Source: Filobasidium wieringae (Eukaryota; Basidiomycota; Tremellomycetes; Filobasidiales; Filobasidiaceae). Taken from it: 64,000 bases of DNA. Where the stretch lies: contig BCIV01000009.1 of assembly GCA_001600055.1 (NCBI GenBank), forward strand, positions 558,001 through 622,000, written 5' to 3'. The notes beneath the pieces are model-generated. The model was not told the DNA's origin. It ran no database searches and was given only the letters and a program-made list of their open reading frames with translations. Within the stretch, counting starts at the first letter, position 1, and each line of letters opens with the position of its first letter. Shown one piece after another: positions 47,901 to 59,300 of this stretch. The position numbers were made by a program, and so were the translations under genes.

Positions 47901-49172
47901 AGTCCGTGTGCTCATCGATACGCAGGAAATCACTCACTTATCGCGATAATTAGCGACACCCTCAAACCATCTATCACTCGGGTTCATCATCTGGGCGGTA
48001 GGCATGATCCTCCACCTAGAATATCGGTCCCTCTTTCCCGTTTGAGAAGTCGCTCGTTTTCGCCAATCAAATCGAGAGGGGACCCTTTCTCCTCGTTTAC
48101 CGAGACCATAGCTGAATCGCATATCCAGTCCATAATTCGAAGTCTTGCGAGATCTGACGGGGTCTTCTAGCTGCAAATCGGATCGTTGCGGGACTATAGG
48201 CTCCACAATCTGCCTGGTTTTGGAAATCTTCTCCGCTCGCTCTAACTGATCTGATTGGATTTGAGATGACTCGTGCTCCGCCCAACCTTCCCATCCCGCA
48301 ATCTGTTCTTCCGATGGTGCTACATTAGGATCAAACGATATGGAATCCGACACTTGAGCTGAACTAGCTTCGGCCATCTCAGCTTCACTGATATCGATAT
48401 CAAAAGGATCGATGTAGTCGTCGGCGATAGCAGAGTGGAAATCGATATCGGGGATGTCATCGTATGACGGCGGTGTGTAGATCGAGGATCCAGTATGGCG
48501 AACCCCTGAAGTTTTGCGTATGGGAGTGTCTGTTTTGGTCGTTCTTTTGTTGGTCATCTTGATCCTACTCGCTGGAGGTATAGAGGTACGGTTTGGTGTC
48601 GACTTTCCATTTCCCGCAAGAGACTTTCCCCTTACGATTTTGGCTTGAGAGATGGAGGTATGCTTGTTGTCGGTACTTGTCGGTGAGGCATATTTCTTTT
48701 TCGCAAAAGGTGTTGACGGATCTTGCTTCCTTGGTGGAGGTTTCTTCTTAGTACTTGACGTATTTGCTTCTGTCGGCCCAGGTTTATTGGTAGCTGTCGA
48801 CTTGGGATGTTCAGATGTTCTATTCTGAAACCGCTCCGTGCTCGAGGCTAAATCTTCCTCCCAAATCTCTTCCATCTGAGTGCGAGAAGAAGCATTCCTG
48901 ACCCATCCTCTAATGCTCGGGGAATACCAAAATTGACTGCTTGAGGCGATATGACTTGTTGCAAGTGTTCTTGAGCTGAAATATCTGATTGACGGAACGG
49001 TTCTTGGGTTTCTACAGGCTATCGTAGCGCCTGCGTCGAGGAAAGGAGAAAGAATATTACTTGATCCACATGCCCTCAGTACGGAGGATCTATAGGTCTG
49101 TTTTGACAAGACGAGAGGTTTTCAGTGAACGTTCAATCGAATGCTACAGAAAGAACTTACATTAGGAAGCAT
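44955..49172 (-). CDS. UPF1-like superfamily 1 helicase with possible mitochondrial presequence
   Basis: Fourteen exons in coding order: 49161-49172, 47938-49097, 47663-47872, 47392-47595, 46907-47330, 46826-46837, 46725-46766, 46435-46669, 46287-46399, 46101-46223, 45938-46054, 45556-45882, 45210-45494, 44955-45137; 1,148 aa. The N-terminus is basic, Ser/Arg-rich and nearly free of acids, like a presequence. A long disordered part follows. Helicase motifs: GPPGTGKTRTIIEALHLLK (P-loop, 670-677), LVTGYTNTSVDNL (Ia), FFDEAS (II, about 828), GDHKQLPP (III), LNTQYRMHP (IV), VDGFQGREKKIIIFSTTR (V) and RRLNVALTRAQ (VI). This is the SF1B group of Upf1, Sen1 and IGHMBP2. The join around 47596-47662 has an alternative (47653/47615), and the donor at 45937 is non-canonical (GTGCCA). 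Substrate is unknown. Confidence 0.88.
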
Positions 49173-49943
49173 CCGCTTACTGACTTATTCCATATGTTCG
49201 ACCGTATCGTCGGTTTGTAGAGGTCACGCTTCAATCTTTCAGGTACACTTGTAATAAAGATCCAGCCCGTTACTAGTTCTCTGATCTTGAAGCTTTAGGA
49301 GGATTTCTCGCCGAATTGCCGGCTGAAACTGGTGAACAAAGCAGGTAGATGAATGCGGAAGATGATCATATCGCCAGTTCAAGGTGGATATAAAAGATCG
49401 GTAAATGTCAGGTTGACATCGTCAACAAAGATCTCTGGAATCGATCTGCTCCGGTCGTCAGTCGCAACTTCTTGTCCGACGACAATCGTCATCATCAATC
49501 CGCTTCCCACAGCAATCAGCCTGAACAAGCTACTCCTCCATAATTCCAGATAGGCTTCGGATTACTTTCAAACCGTACGGTCCTGGCCTGATCTGGCAAA
49601 CACACGGAAAGCAGGCATCAGTCTTTGGCGGTAGGGCGTAGAACGTCGTCGAACATTTGCGGGTGTCCGTGCGCAAAGCTGCTGTGAACTAGCGAAAATA
49701 AAGGTGAGTCGACACCAGAGCGAACCGCGCTACGCTGTACGTCAAACATACTACAAAGACTGCAAGTGGACTCATCTCTGCATCATCTGATTCTGCTCAG
49801 CAGATCCAAGGTACTCCCCGTCGCAATACGGGGGTCGATTCCCGTTTCCATCTGATCTTGCGGTAAGCGACGTCAATTACTCATCCAGAGGACGAAACGC
49901 CTGGCTCATGTCCCGAGCATACCCTCGGTCCTAGTCCGGTACC
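49173..49943. promoter_or_regulatory. Divergent promoter region, helicase / CCCH protein
   Basis: A 771-bp head-to-head spacer. I checked a hairpin-like region around 49820-49850 for tRNA shape and rejected it. No coding frame is supported. Confidence 0.4.
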
Positions 49944-52900
49944 ATGACTAGCGCAGCATCCTCATCTGCAGATGTACAACTTCCGATCAGTGCCGCTTCG
50001 CCCGCTTCGTCTCACCGTCTGACCCGACCCCTGACAAACCCACATTCCGGACGATCAAGACCTGCTCGAAGGATGCACGATCGAAGCCAATCAGCTCAGA
50101 ACCAGAATGTCCGTCCTATCGAACGTCTATCTCACGCACCTTCCGATTCTTCTCCCTTTCCGGTCTTTTACCCTCGACAAGCGGACAATCATCAGCAAGG
50201 ACCCTATTTCAATCCTCATGGGTTTCAGCACATGCCTCCACCCTATATTCCTCCATATTACGATATTCCTGCTCAACCGCACTACATACCTGGCATTCAG
50301 TATATCCATCCACAATATGGACATGGTGCTTGTCCCCCTATGATGAGTCCAGGTCAACCAATCTACCCGCGCATCGATATGAACGGAATGAGATCCTGCG
50401 AGTTTCAGGATCCGGCCGTAGGATCTGATGGTGTTCCTGGTGTCTCTCAGTCGCATATTCCTATCTTCAATAATGCTTCACCAATTTCTAACACCTCGGG
50501 GACAGAACTATCCCTAAACGAATGCGGATCGTCCAAACCTTCTTGGCCTACTCTGATGGAATCGAATAAAACACCCACCAAAGCTAGTCTACAACAAGCT
50601 AGTGCGATTCCCGTGGAAGATGAGGAAGCAAGCCGATCGATTACTCCCAGTCCAACGAACGCCCGAAATAGAGAAAACACATTTGGAGTCGCGTCATCTT
50701 ATAGCCCTATCAATCATATACTCAGCTCGCCACTTCAGGGTACCCCGGAGTTGAGCTCAGAGAGAATGGAGGCGCATAATAATTCTAATCAGAAGGTCGG
50801 ATTGGGTCTGCTTGGAGATGCATCGAGTTGTTCTCCTGGCTCGTCTATCCGAACACCTCCTATTTCCGACTACCTGTTTGATTCTCCCGTAGTCTCTGGA
50901 TCTCGATTCTTCCCGTTCACACGTCAGAATACAAGCGTTACGAGTATCGAGCAGGTACTGGAACATGGCATACAACGAGAGACTAAGCGAGACTCTTCAC
51001 ATCGCTCGACATACTCTGGTCGATCCGAGCCGCCAACTCCGAAGAGTCTAGAGGAACCGAATGTCCCTTCTGACACGCTTGATTCTGTCCTTTCTTTTGG
51101 AGAAGGAGTTTGGGGAGCGGAGGATCTTCCGATGTTGAAAGCTAAATTACAGTCGAATAGCACTACCAGTGAAGAAAGTAGTGCTCTTGGATCAAATCAC
51201 GCAGCTAGAAAGCGGAATTTCACGGCACCAGCAGGAACTGGACGAGCGTTTTCGTTACCTGAAGAGCCTTTCGCACCGGATGAATCCGATCTATCTTATA
51301 TTTCACCTATTTCTAATCAACGGACCCCTGACACGACCATCCTATTGACTCCTTATCAGGGAATGATGAGTATTCACGAAAATACTTCTCCGGAGAACGG
51401 TCTAGGTTTCGGACGTTTCAACTGGAAGCGCGCAGAGGAATGGAAAGGGGAAGCTATGAAGTTGGCATTGAACGAGGTCAGATCGGAATTACAACGAGGA
51501 TTTGAAGCTCAGTCGATCGGATCTGGAGTTCAGAATGAGCTAATATCAACATTGGAAAGCTTAAGGATCGGCGTGGAGAGGATGATGGAGAGATCAGCCG
51601 AACATGAAACGTCGTAAGTGATACCTCTTCACTGTAGCCCCTTTTCACGCTTAGATACTTCCTTTCATCGATTCTCCCGTATGGTATTTTCTGTTTACTG
51701 AATGCGTTAACATGGTAGCAACATGTCCTCGATCCTAGAAGATCTGCCGCAGGACGTGCTGAGAGAAGGTATCTCGGTAGACAGTCTTCCTGCGTTCGAA
51801 AACATCGATCCCGCGCTTAGACCAACACAAAATATGCCGCTATTCCCCGACCCGGAGACAAGCTTGATTTCAGAAGTCGGTACGGGCACATCCGTGAGTT
51901 AGAGTTTCGAATCATACGGACCGATCTGAACCGTTGCGCCAGCAGACTTCTAGCGCCGCCACATTCGTTTCGATATTGCTGGACGGTGATTCTAAATTGG
52001 TGAGTCGGCCAAGCCAGCGGTTTACTCCCGCTAACGAGACGCGTTCTCTCCATCCCCGAAGTTTCATCCTGGTGCTATCAGAAGAGGAACCACTGGCGGT
52101 GAGTCCGATTTCACAAAGAAACCAGAAGTGGAAACTGAAATCGAGACTCTTGTAGGCAAAGAATCTGCGTACGCCTTGTCAACCGCGGTTCATCATCTTT
52201 GCCTTGAAAAATTGCCAGACGGATTCATCCCAAACTGTTTTACAGTTCAGGTGTTTTTGAAGTGAGTTGGACTGTCGTCGTCGTTCTGGAAAGTTTTAAT
52301 CATCAAATTTGATTCCTTCAGTGAGGTAAGCTTTGGTCTTACATTCCGCGGCAGTTGATACATGTTGAAGCCGGAACCCGGCTCCTAGTCAGCGATTGCA
52401 GCAAGACTCAAAGAGGTATGTTTACATTACACGTCTCAGATAAGAAATAGTTGACGGCTGATATTTCTCTGTTCTCCACCTAGACTGGAGTGATAGAGAA
52501 TGAAAAGCTGTTATCGGATTTCACAGCCGGATTCGCTGGCAGCCACGGCCTGTTCACGTTTGTGCATGTGGACACACGTCAGTCGGCTGCCGCTAAGATT
52601 AGAGGTGAGCAAGAATGTTGTCCGTCAATCATGGTCCGAGCTGACTTAGGGACGAAGAGCATGTCCGCTTGTTCGCAAATGTGGATGCTTGTAAAATGAT
52701 ACTGGTTGCTTCTAATCAAGTATGTAGAAACGATTGAGTTGGCTAGAATATACAAAGTTTTACTGATTCGCACGTTTTCTTCCAGACCGGGGAATACCGA
52801 CAGCTTTTCCAAGACTTCCAAAGGTTTGGGCGGAGTGGCCTTATTCACGCCGCCCGCTCGACTGATCTAGGAGAGACGGATCCTTTCGACGACGTTATTG

Positions 52901-53713
52901 ACAGCCACGCAATCCCTGGTCTCTATAAGATCCCCGTAACGCAATCTTCCTCAGATGCGCTTGGAGGACGAGATTCGCAGGATTCTATGCTCGAGTCTAC
53001 TCGTGATTCGACTTTGCCTTTGGTGCCCAGCTCACTACCTGGTGATACCAAATCTTCGAGTCAGGATAAAGCTTCCAAGAACCTGAATAAAGTCAAGAGA
53101 CCGGAGCTGTCCAGTGATATTAGCGTTGGCAGCATTCAAAACGGCTCGGAAGCTACAAGTGAATGGAAGAAGATCAGTGCGGAACCGACCAAGAAAAGGG
53201 CAAAGAGGGCCCGGAACGCTACCTCGAAGGTGGAAGATTCCCGCCCTTATGCTAACGCTGACTACGACCAGATCGATTATCACAACGTCAAAAAGTTTCA
53301 TCCTCGACCATGCCATCGATTTTACCTGACTAGTGGATGCAAGAATGGGGCTAAATGCCATTACGGCCACGATTATGAGGTGAACCCGTTCGTTTCGCCG
53401 GGTGTCAGGCCATCAGCGCTGATCACTTTGCGTTATAATCTAGTTGACCGAAGGTGAAGTTAACGCTCTAAGACAATTATCGAAAGAGATGTTGTGTCCT
53501 GCTCATGCGATCGGTACCTGTAAGTGAACCTTCGGTGCCGGTCAGTCTTGAGCTAAAGAATCGTATACTGCTAGGCAAAGGGAGCGCTGAATCGTGTATT
53601 TATGGTCATGAATGTCCTCGTAACCAGTGAGTCGAACTGAGATTGCCGCGTCAACGAGTTCGCGCTGATTGGCGTGACTACCTTGATAAATGTTCAGGCA
53701 ATGCTCCTTGTAA
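49944..53713 (+). CDS. DUF7923 (NYN-like) and CCCH zinc-finger protein
   Basis: Twelve exons: 49944-51613, 51719-51893, 51946-51999, 52062-52261, 52322-52325 (4 nt), 52389-52415, 52484-52604, 52658-52719, 52786-53379, 53444-53519, 53575-53626, 53698-53713; 1,016 aa. A long Ser/Pro-rich N-terminus ends in a helical segment (LKLALNE-type). The domain around residue 615 starts VSILLDGDSKLFH and continues FTVQVFLNE, ARLKETGVIE, FVHVDTRQSAAAKI, HVRLFANVDACKMILVASNQ. This order resembles fungal DUF7923, an NYN/PIN-like fold that in related proteins precedes CCCH fingers. Here the fingers are CHRFYLTSGCKNGAKCHYGH and CPAHAIGTCKGSAESCIYGH. The fingers suggest RNA binding; I do not see whether nuclease residues are kept. 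The final exon is short and the stop at 53711 is the most tentative part. Confidence 0.78.
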
Positions 53714-54123
53714 GCCCCTTGTATAGATTCCTCGTGAATGGATGCTTGCTCATAACTATAAACTTGACCTCGTCCATCAGTGGAAGTGATGTGAGTCTTA
53801 AAAAAGCGCCGAGATTTTTTGCCCCTGAAGGGATTTCAGCTGACGGTCGTACATCTGAGCAGTGCTGGTTCACGGCTGTGCAAGGCAATCACGGGAAAAA
53901 GTCCCGCACTTGAGCTTCTGTTTGAAGATTCCACAGCCTAGCGCTTTCTCACGGCAGGAGGACGAGCTGTGGTCCTTCATTTTACGTTTTACGATTCACG
54001 ATCGATATCTGCCTAAGTTGAGATATGTCTATTGATACGTGTAGTAGTGTTGATCAGATACAAGATCATCCAGAAAGAGCGTGATTGCCGAATGGTATGA
54101 GGACGGGACGAGAACTCTTGATA
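53714..54123. other. Convergent spacer
   Basis: 410 bp between the stops of the CCCH gene and the Cue1-like gene. Probably 3' untranslated regions; no supported gene. Confidence 0.4.
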
Positions 54124-54978
54124 TTACTCTGTACTCAGCCCGACTGTTCCTTCTCCCTTTCCTTCCCGATCTCTGACGAGCTTCTCCAACAATTTCCTTC
54201 TGCTAGTCAAGATGAGCCTCTCTTTCTTCTGCTGCAGCGACAACGCGATGGGGTCCATCCGTTCCAATTCCGAAGGAGTGGATTTACCCTTTATTATACT
54301 CCCAATCGTTTGAGTGGTTATGGACGCTTGGAGGTTGTACTTCTGAATGAGAGATGGGTATTTGGAAGACGTCATGGAAGTCGTGCTGGGTTCTGATGAA
54401 TTCGATGGGGCCGCGTTTGATGAGGCTGAGCCGGTCGAGGTGGATGATTCTAACGATCTGATGTAAGGATGAACGGGGAAATCCGTCGGTGGCTAGTATT
54501 CAATTCAACGTTGATATATCAGCCAACCGCGATCCATGCAGATGTTCAGTCACTCGACGGACCTCGGGCAAGAACCCCTTCTCCAGTACCTCCTCTGAAG
54601 TGCGTTCGACCGATTTCGTCTTGCTCAGTGAATAGGCGATGGCGGATAGGGAGATATGAGGGAACATCCCGTGCACGGCTTGGAGCTGTAGGAAAGCGAA
54701 GATCAGCAGGCGGATAGGTGTGTGTGTGTGTTATGGACCAAACGACTTGCTTGAACGGCGGTTATCCCCCTGAGAGGGCCTGAAGTAGGTGTTCCATCTG
54801 GATTACTATTGGAGGTTTCCGTCTTACCACCTAGTCAACAAATTGGATTGATCGAGGGGTCAATTATCGAGTCTGTCTCTGGAAAAGGACATGTGATGAG
54901 CTCACTTGGATAGAAATATCGGACGGCAAAGAAGATGGCGAGGAGGGCGATGATGATGCTTGGTAGGTCTTCTGTCAT
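54124..54978 (-). CDS. CUE-domain ER membrane protein (Cue1-like)
   Basis: Exons in coding order are 54906-54978, 54739-54830, 54563-54685 and 54124-54492, giving 218 aa. Met is followed at once by a hydrophobic anchor (IIIALLAIFFAVRYFYP). A short linker leads to a CUE domain, VHGMFPHISLSAIAYSLSKT with SVERTSEEVLEKGFLPEPP. The tail is Ser-rich and ends with a helix, SLQQKKERLILTSRRKLLEK. Yeast Cue1 anchors the E2 Ubc7 at the ER and activates ERAD with an analogous C-terminal helix. Here the conserved LILTSRRKLLEK helix could play that part. The second intron (54686-54738) carries a GT-rich run of about ten bases. The start ATG, rather than the upstream in-frame TTG, is used. Confidence 0.82.
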
Positions 54979-56356
54979 GATGGGGGTTAGATAGCGGTAC
55001 CAAGTGAGGCGCAGAGGTATTTGAGGTGCTTGAATGTACTGATTGTGGTCACGATTACGAGCTGGCAACTAGCGAATTGATGTTATGGTTGTGAGGTGAT
55101 CTGATGAATCATCGAATTATAGCTGGGGGATATACTGATGACACGTATAAACGCCTTCCTGGTTATGCTGGTCGACCTCGTTATCACTCGCCTGATCTAA
55201 ACGAGATCCTCGGCGATCGGTTGACCGGTTTCGCCGTACGCGAGATCCTCAGAAAAGGCAGATCGAAGCGAAGGGTGATCCATCGGTTGCCTACGCTGCC
55301 CAGAGTCTCAGCTCAACCACGCGGGAAGGGCGAGAGCGAGGGGGGAGACGGATTTCGAGGTCGACGAGCTGTCGAAACGGACGAACCGTGCGGAATGATT
55401 TGTTTCCACCGAACGGGAAAACCCCCGAGCTACGGCTAATGTCAAGAGCCGGCACTTTTCTGTGGAAGCGTGCATGATGACAAACACCTCGTTCGCTCGT
55501 CCAGAGAGCGAGAGCGAGAGGATGTGTCCCATGCTCTGGGACCACATCGCCGTACTTACGCCATCCCTGCTCTGGTGTGGAAAAGACGTTGCCAGAAGAC
55601 GAGACAGCGAGGGGGATGAGCCATGCATTCGTCTCTGTCACAAGGCGTTGGGAGTTGAGAGGGATGGATGCACTTGCCGCAGCCAGCTAGCTTGTCATTT
55701 CTGGCGCAGACTAGCAGTAGTGAAAACACCGTAAAATAACTTCCGAACTTTCCGAATCGTCATAATCCCCTTCGTCCAATCGCTTCCCACCAATCCATCC
55801 CCCCCCTCGCTGGTCTCATACCGCTCGATCACATATCCTTCACCCCCGAGTCGTGCTGCCCTACACAGACTCACGCACACACCGAACTCACGTACATCAT
55901 CATCCTCCACCATCCTGATAATCGTCTCAAGACTTTGGGCTGTTCATTTTCCGCTCGCGAAAACCCGTTCACACGATCACCGACCCCGAACCTCGGTCTC
56001 GATCGACTGGCCTGGCATCATCCTTTCCTTTCCCCCAGTGCCACCCAGCCCAGGTCCATCAACTATCCACGTATCGACAGTTCCTGCTAGAGCGCTATAG
56101 CTCCAGCCCGGCTCTCTGCTACCAACCTCGACGGCCACCTCGCTCTCTCTCACTCGGTCGACGTCTGTGACCCGATCGAGCATCACGTTCGTATACCCTC
56201 TCGCAGATCAGGAAAAAATCGGGAAAAGCTGAGTGAGACGGTCAAAGAAGGCTCGAAAGAAGATCTTTTTTTCGCGTGGAAAGAAGAGGTCGACTAGACA
56301 CCCCATCGATCGAAGCTTGATCCGACTCACGTCCTCCTCTTTCGGATCGTGGAGAG
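54979..56356. promoter_or_regulatory. 1.4-kb divergent region upstream of the Zn2Cys6 factor
   Basis: Head-to-head spacer. Open frames of 70-116 codons on both strands (55104-55913) share the same bases and have no motif, so I treat them as chance. The right part (about 55750-56350) is pyrimidine-rich and likely the promoter and leader of the transcription factor. Confidence 0.4.
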
Positions 56357-59300
56357 ATGTATAATCCTATCACCGACACCGAACATTCCCAACGTACTGG
56401 ATACCATCATTACCATCTTCCTCCTTATGCCGGTCCCCCTCCACCACCACCACCACCGATCGTCAACGGTCACCTAGGACAACAACAGGAATCGAGAGGT
56501 CCTCCCACTCTGACACATCGGTCTTCTCTGGACCGACCGGATTACGGCTATCTACCACCTTCCTCTTACCCTCTCGATCAATCACCATCCTCCACACTGT
56601 ACCATCCACCCGCCCACTCCTACACCGCTCAAGCTCACTCGAGAGAGTCTCCACAACTCGAACCATCTCGTTCCCATCGGCGCCCTTCCGAGCTCCCCCA
56701 CTCCAATGAAACCCCAGTAGCCCCGATCAAACCTACCCTGAAACGTAATCAGGCTTGTCTGCAATGTCGTCGACGCAAACTCAAATGCGATGCCGCTCGA
56801 CCTCACTGCAAGACTTGTCTTCGATCCTACAACCACGCATTACGAGGCGCCGAAGCGGCCAGGAGAGAACGTATACGTGATCGTCAGCGAGAAAGAGGAG
56901 TGGAGGAAAAGGACGAGCTGGAGGACGACGGGGAAGAACCTCCTGCGGATTCGTTCATCCCTCCTCTCTCTTGTACTTACGAGGACCCGATCGAGATCCA
57001 AGCAAAGAGACAGGAATCGGCCGCGTTGACTCAGAAGAGGTATGGGCAACAGATCGGGGCGGCTAGGATATTGGTGGAAGGTTTAGCTGGGGGGAGTGGA
57101 AGAGTCAGGGTGGATAGTTCTGGAGACGAAGGATGGGACGGGGCGAGATCTAATGCGAGAAAGAGGAGCGTGGGGAGTCTGGTTGGGGATAGCGATACCG
57201 TCGATGAAGGTCGAGCGGGGAAGAAGAGGGATAGGAACCTCGCTGGGACTTCGAAGAGGGCTACGAGCAGGATGGCCATGGATATAGAGGGAGTGGATAG
57301 GAAGGAACCTGGATCGAGGGAACCTGATGGTCGTTCCAACCACGGAGATTCAGATCCTCGATCACGTACAATCACCACTCCAGCCGCTCCTTCTCCTTCG
57401 TTGTTCTCCCGACGACCTTCTGTTCTTACGGACAATACCTACCGTCCTCCTCCTCAATCTTATCCTCCACCTCCACCCCCTCATTCCCATCAAAACAATC
57501 TCCCTCCACCTCCACCCATGAACCCCTCTTACCCATTTCGAAACGCTCAACCACAACCTCCTCTACCTTCACTCCCACCACACGGCCCTCCGATAGGCGG
57601 TCATAGAATGATGCATCCTGGACAATCCAACTGGGGATATGGTCATCCTATGGCACCCGGTCCGCCTCCACCTCCTCAAGGTATACCCGTTCGAGGGTAT
57701 GAGAACTACGGAAGTCCCTATGATAGACCGGCGATACCTAAAGAGTACCCTCCAGAAATGCCTTTCCCTCCACATGGCCAAGCGGCCCCGACTTCGATGG
57801 ATATGTCATCGATGAACAGGCCGTTTTCGAGCAACGGTCCCCCTCCCCGCACTGGGTCTTCCGGTGCAGAGGGTTCAGCCTACTCTCAGTCCCGGAAATC
57901 TTCCTTTGCGGCTAGAGCCAATCTTGGACCGATCGATCCGGGTCCCATGACGCCCATCGGCACTTCGGATCAAGCGGGACCTCCGTTGGGTCATAGGAAT
58001 ACCTTTATTCAGAACTCAGAGGTCATCCCTACCCCATCATCCATGCGGATGAATAATACACCTATCTCGATTGCCCCGTCTGAACCGATGCCCCCTGCTC
58101 CATGGAACGGTCTAGGACCTGGACCTTTGCCTTCGATGCCTCCAGTGATCAGGAACAACGAGGCAGTGGAAAATACAAAGCTCAAGAGCAAAATCTGTAA
58201 GCCTTTTCAATAGAATTGCGAATTCCATTCCTGACGTTTAGATATTCTGATACAGCCTGGCTCGAGGACGAACTGAAGCAAGCTTATGAGCGTATACAAA
58301 GCATAGAGAATTCGGTCGCGGCCAGTGGTCCGCCCCCACCTATGGCGGTCGATACCAAATCAGGCCAGGACTCGAGTGACGGTAACATGCTTTCCTTGTT
58401 GTCGCAAGCTATAGACCAAAGCGGGTATCAGCCTCTAGCTGTACCTGATAAAAAGACGACGCTCGCCACCTTGTCTCCTGATTCGAAAGCGGCACCTCGT
58501 AGCGTCTACGATCTAGGGCCAGCACAATCGTGGGCCCCGATGCTGGATAATTCCAGAGCCCGGTCGCTAGCGAATATACTGAATGAGATACCTTCGACGG
58601 ATATGAGCTCGATTCCGACCGGTCTGAAGAATTATGCGTTGCAAAGCGCCGCTATCAACGGCGTGCCGGATCAGGCCACAACGGACTCGGATAAGAATCT
58701 ATGGGATCTTTTATGGCCTGGATGGCATCGGGACCTGCCAGATCCGGAACTGATGGATCATCTGTAAGCATCTGAGCTTCGACGTCGATGGCAAGCCTGT
58801 CACTAACGGTGATTTGAAACAGCGTCGAAGTCTTTTTCAGCAGTGTCCCAACCGTGACTCGACTTTTCCATTACGACACGTTCAAAGCCAGAATGGCACT
58901 TCCTGCGACTCACAAGGATTTCCCGAACGTAGCAGTCCTTCATGGAATATGCGCGACCGCAGCCAGGTACACCGCCCGAGTGTTCACTTGCAACCCGGAA
59001 GATGAGCCATGGTTACGTGCATCTGAGCAATTGGAAGACCCAAGAAGAGAAGAAGATTTCGGTATCCGACATTCGCTTTACGCTTGGCAAGCGGTCAACC
59101 GACAGTTATGTCAAGGCGTGCACATATATGACTGTGCACAGGCCTTGATGCTGTTGGCCAATCACAATCATATGTACGGACGTTGGGTCGAAGGTTGGAT
59201 CAGTATTGGTCTTGCTGGTAGATTGATGGCACCGCTAGGATTGAATCAGCGGGAGCGTGCGGGCGGGGCTCTGGGGCCAAGCGGCCGAGGAGACCTACTT

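Noticed and set aside
49815..49860. Possible tRNA T-arm (gggtcgattccc)
   Set aside because: The loop has eight bases and lacks the TTC start, and I could not find matching anticodon, D-arm or acceptor stems on either strand.
53674..53913. 79-codon plus-strand frame after the CCCH gene
   Set aside because: It would require continuing the last exon in another frame; no zinc-finger or conserved residues follow, so I kept the stop at 53711.
54714..54732. GT-rich simple repeat
   Set aside because: It is a short (about ten-base) run inside an intron of the Cue1-like gene and does not merit a repeat annotation.
55104..55913. Four overlapping frames of 72-116 codons
   Set aside because: They share the same DNA on both strands and have no motifs; better explained as divergent promoter and leader.
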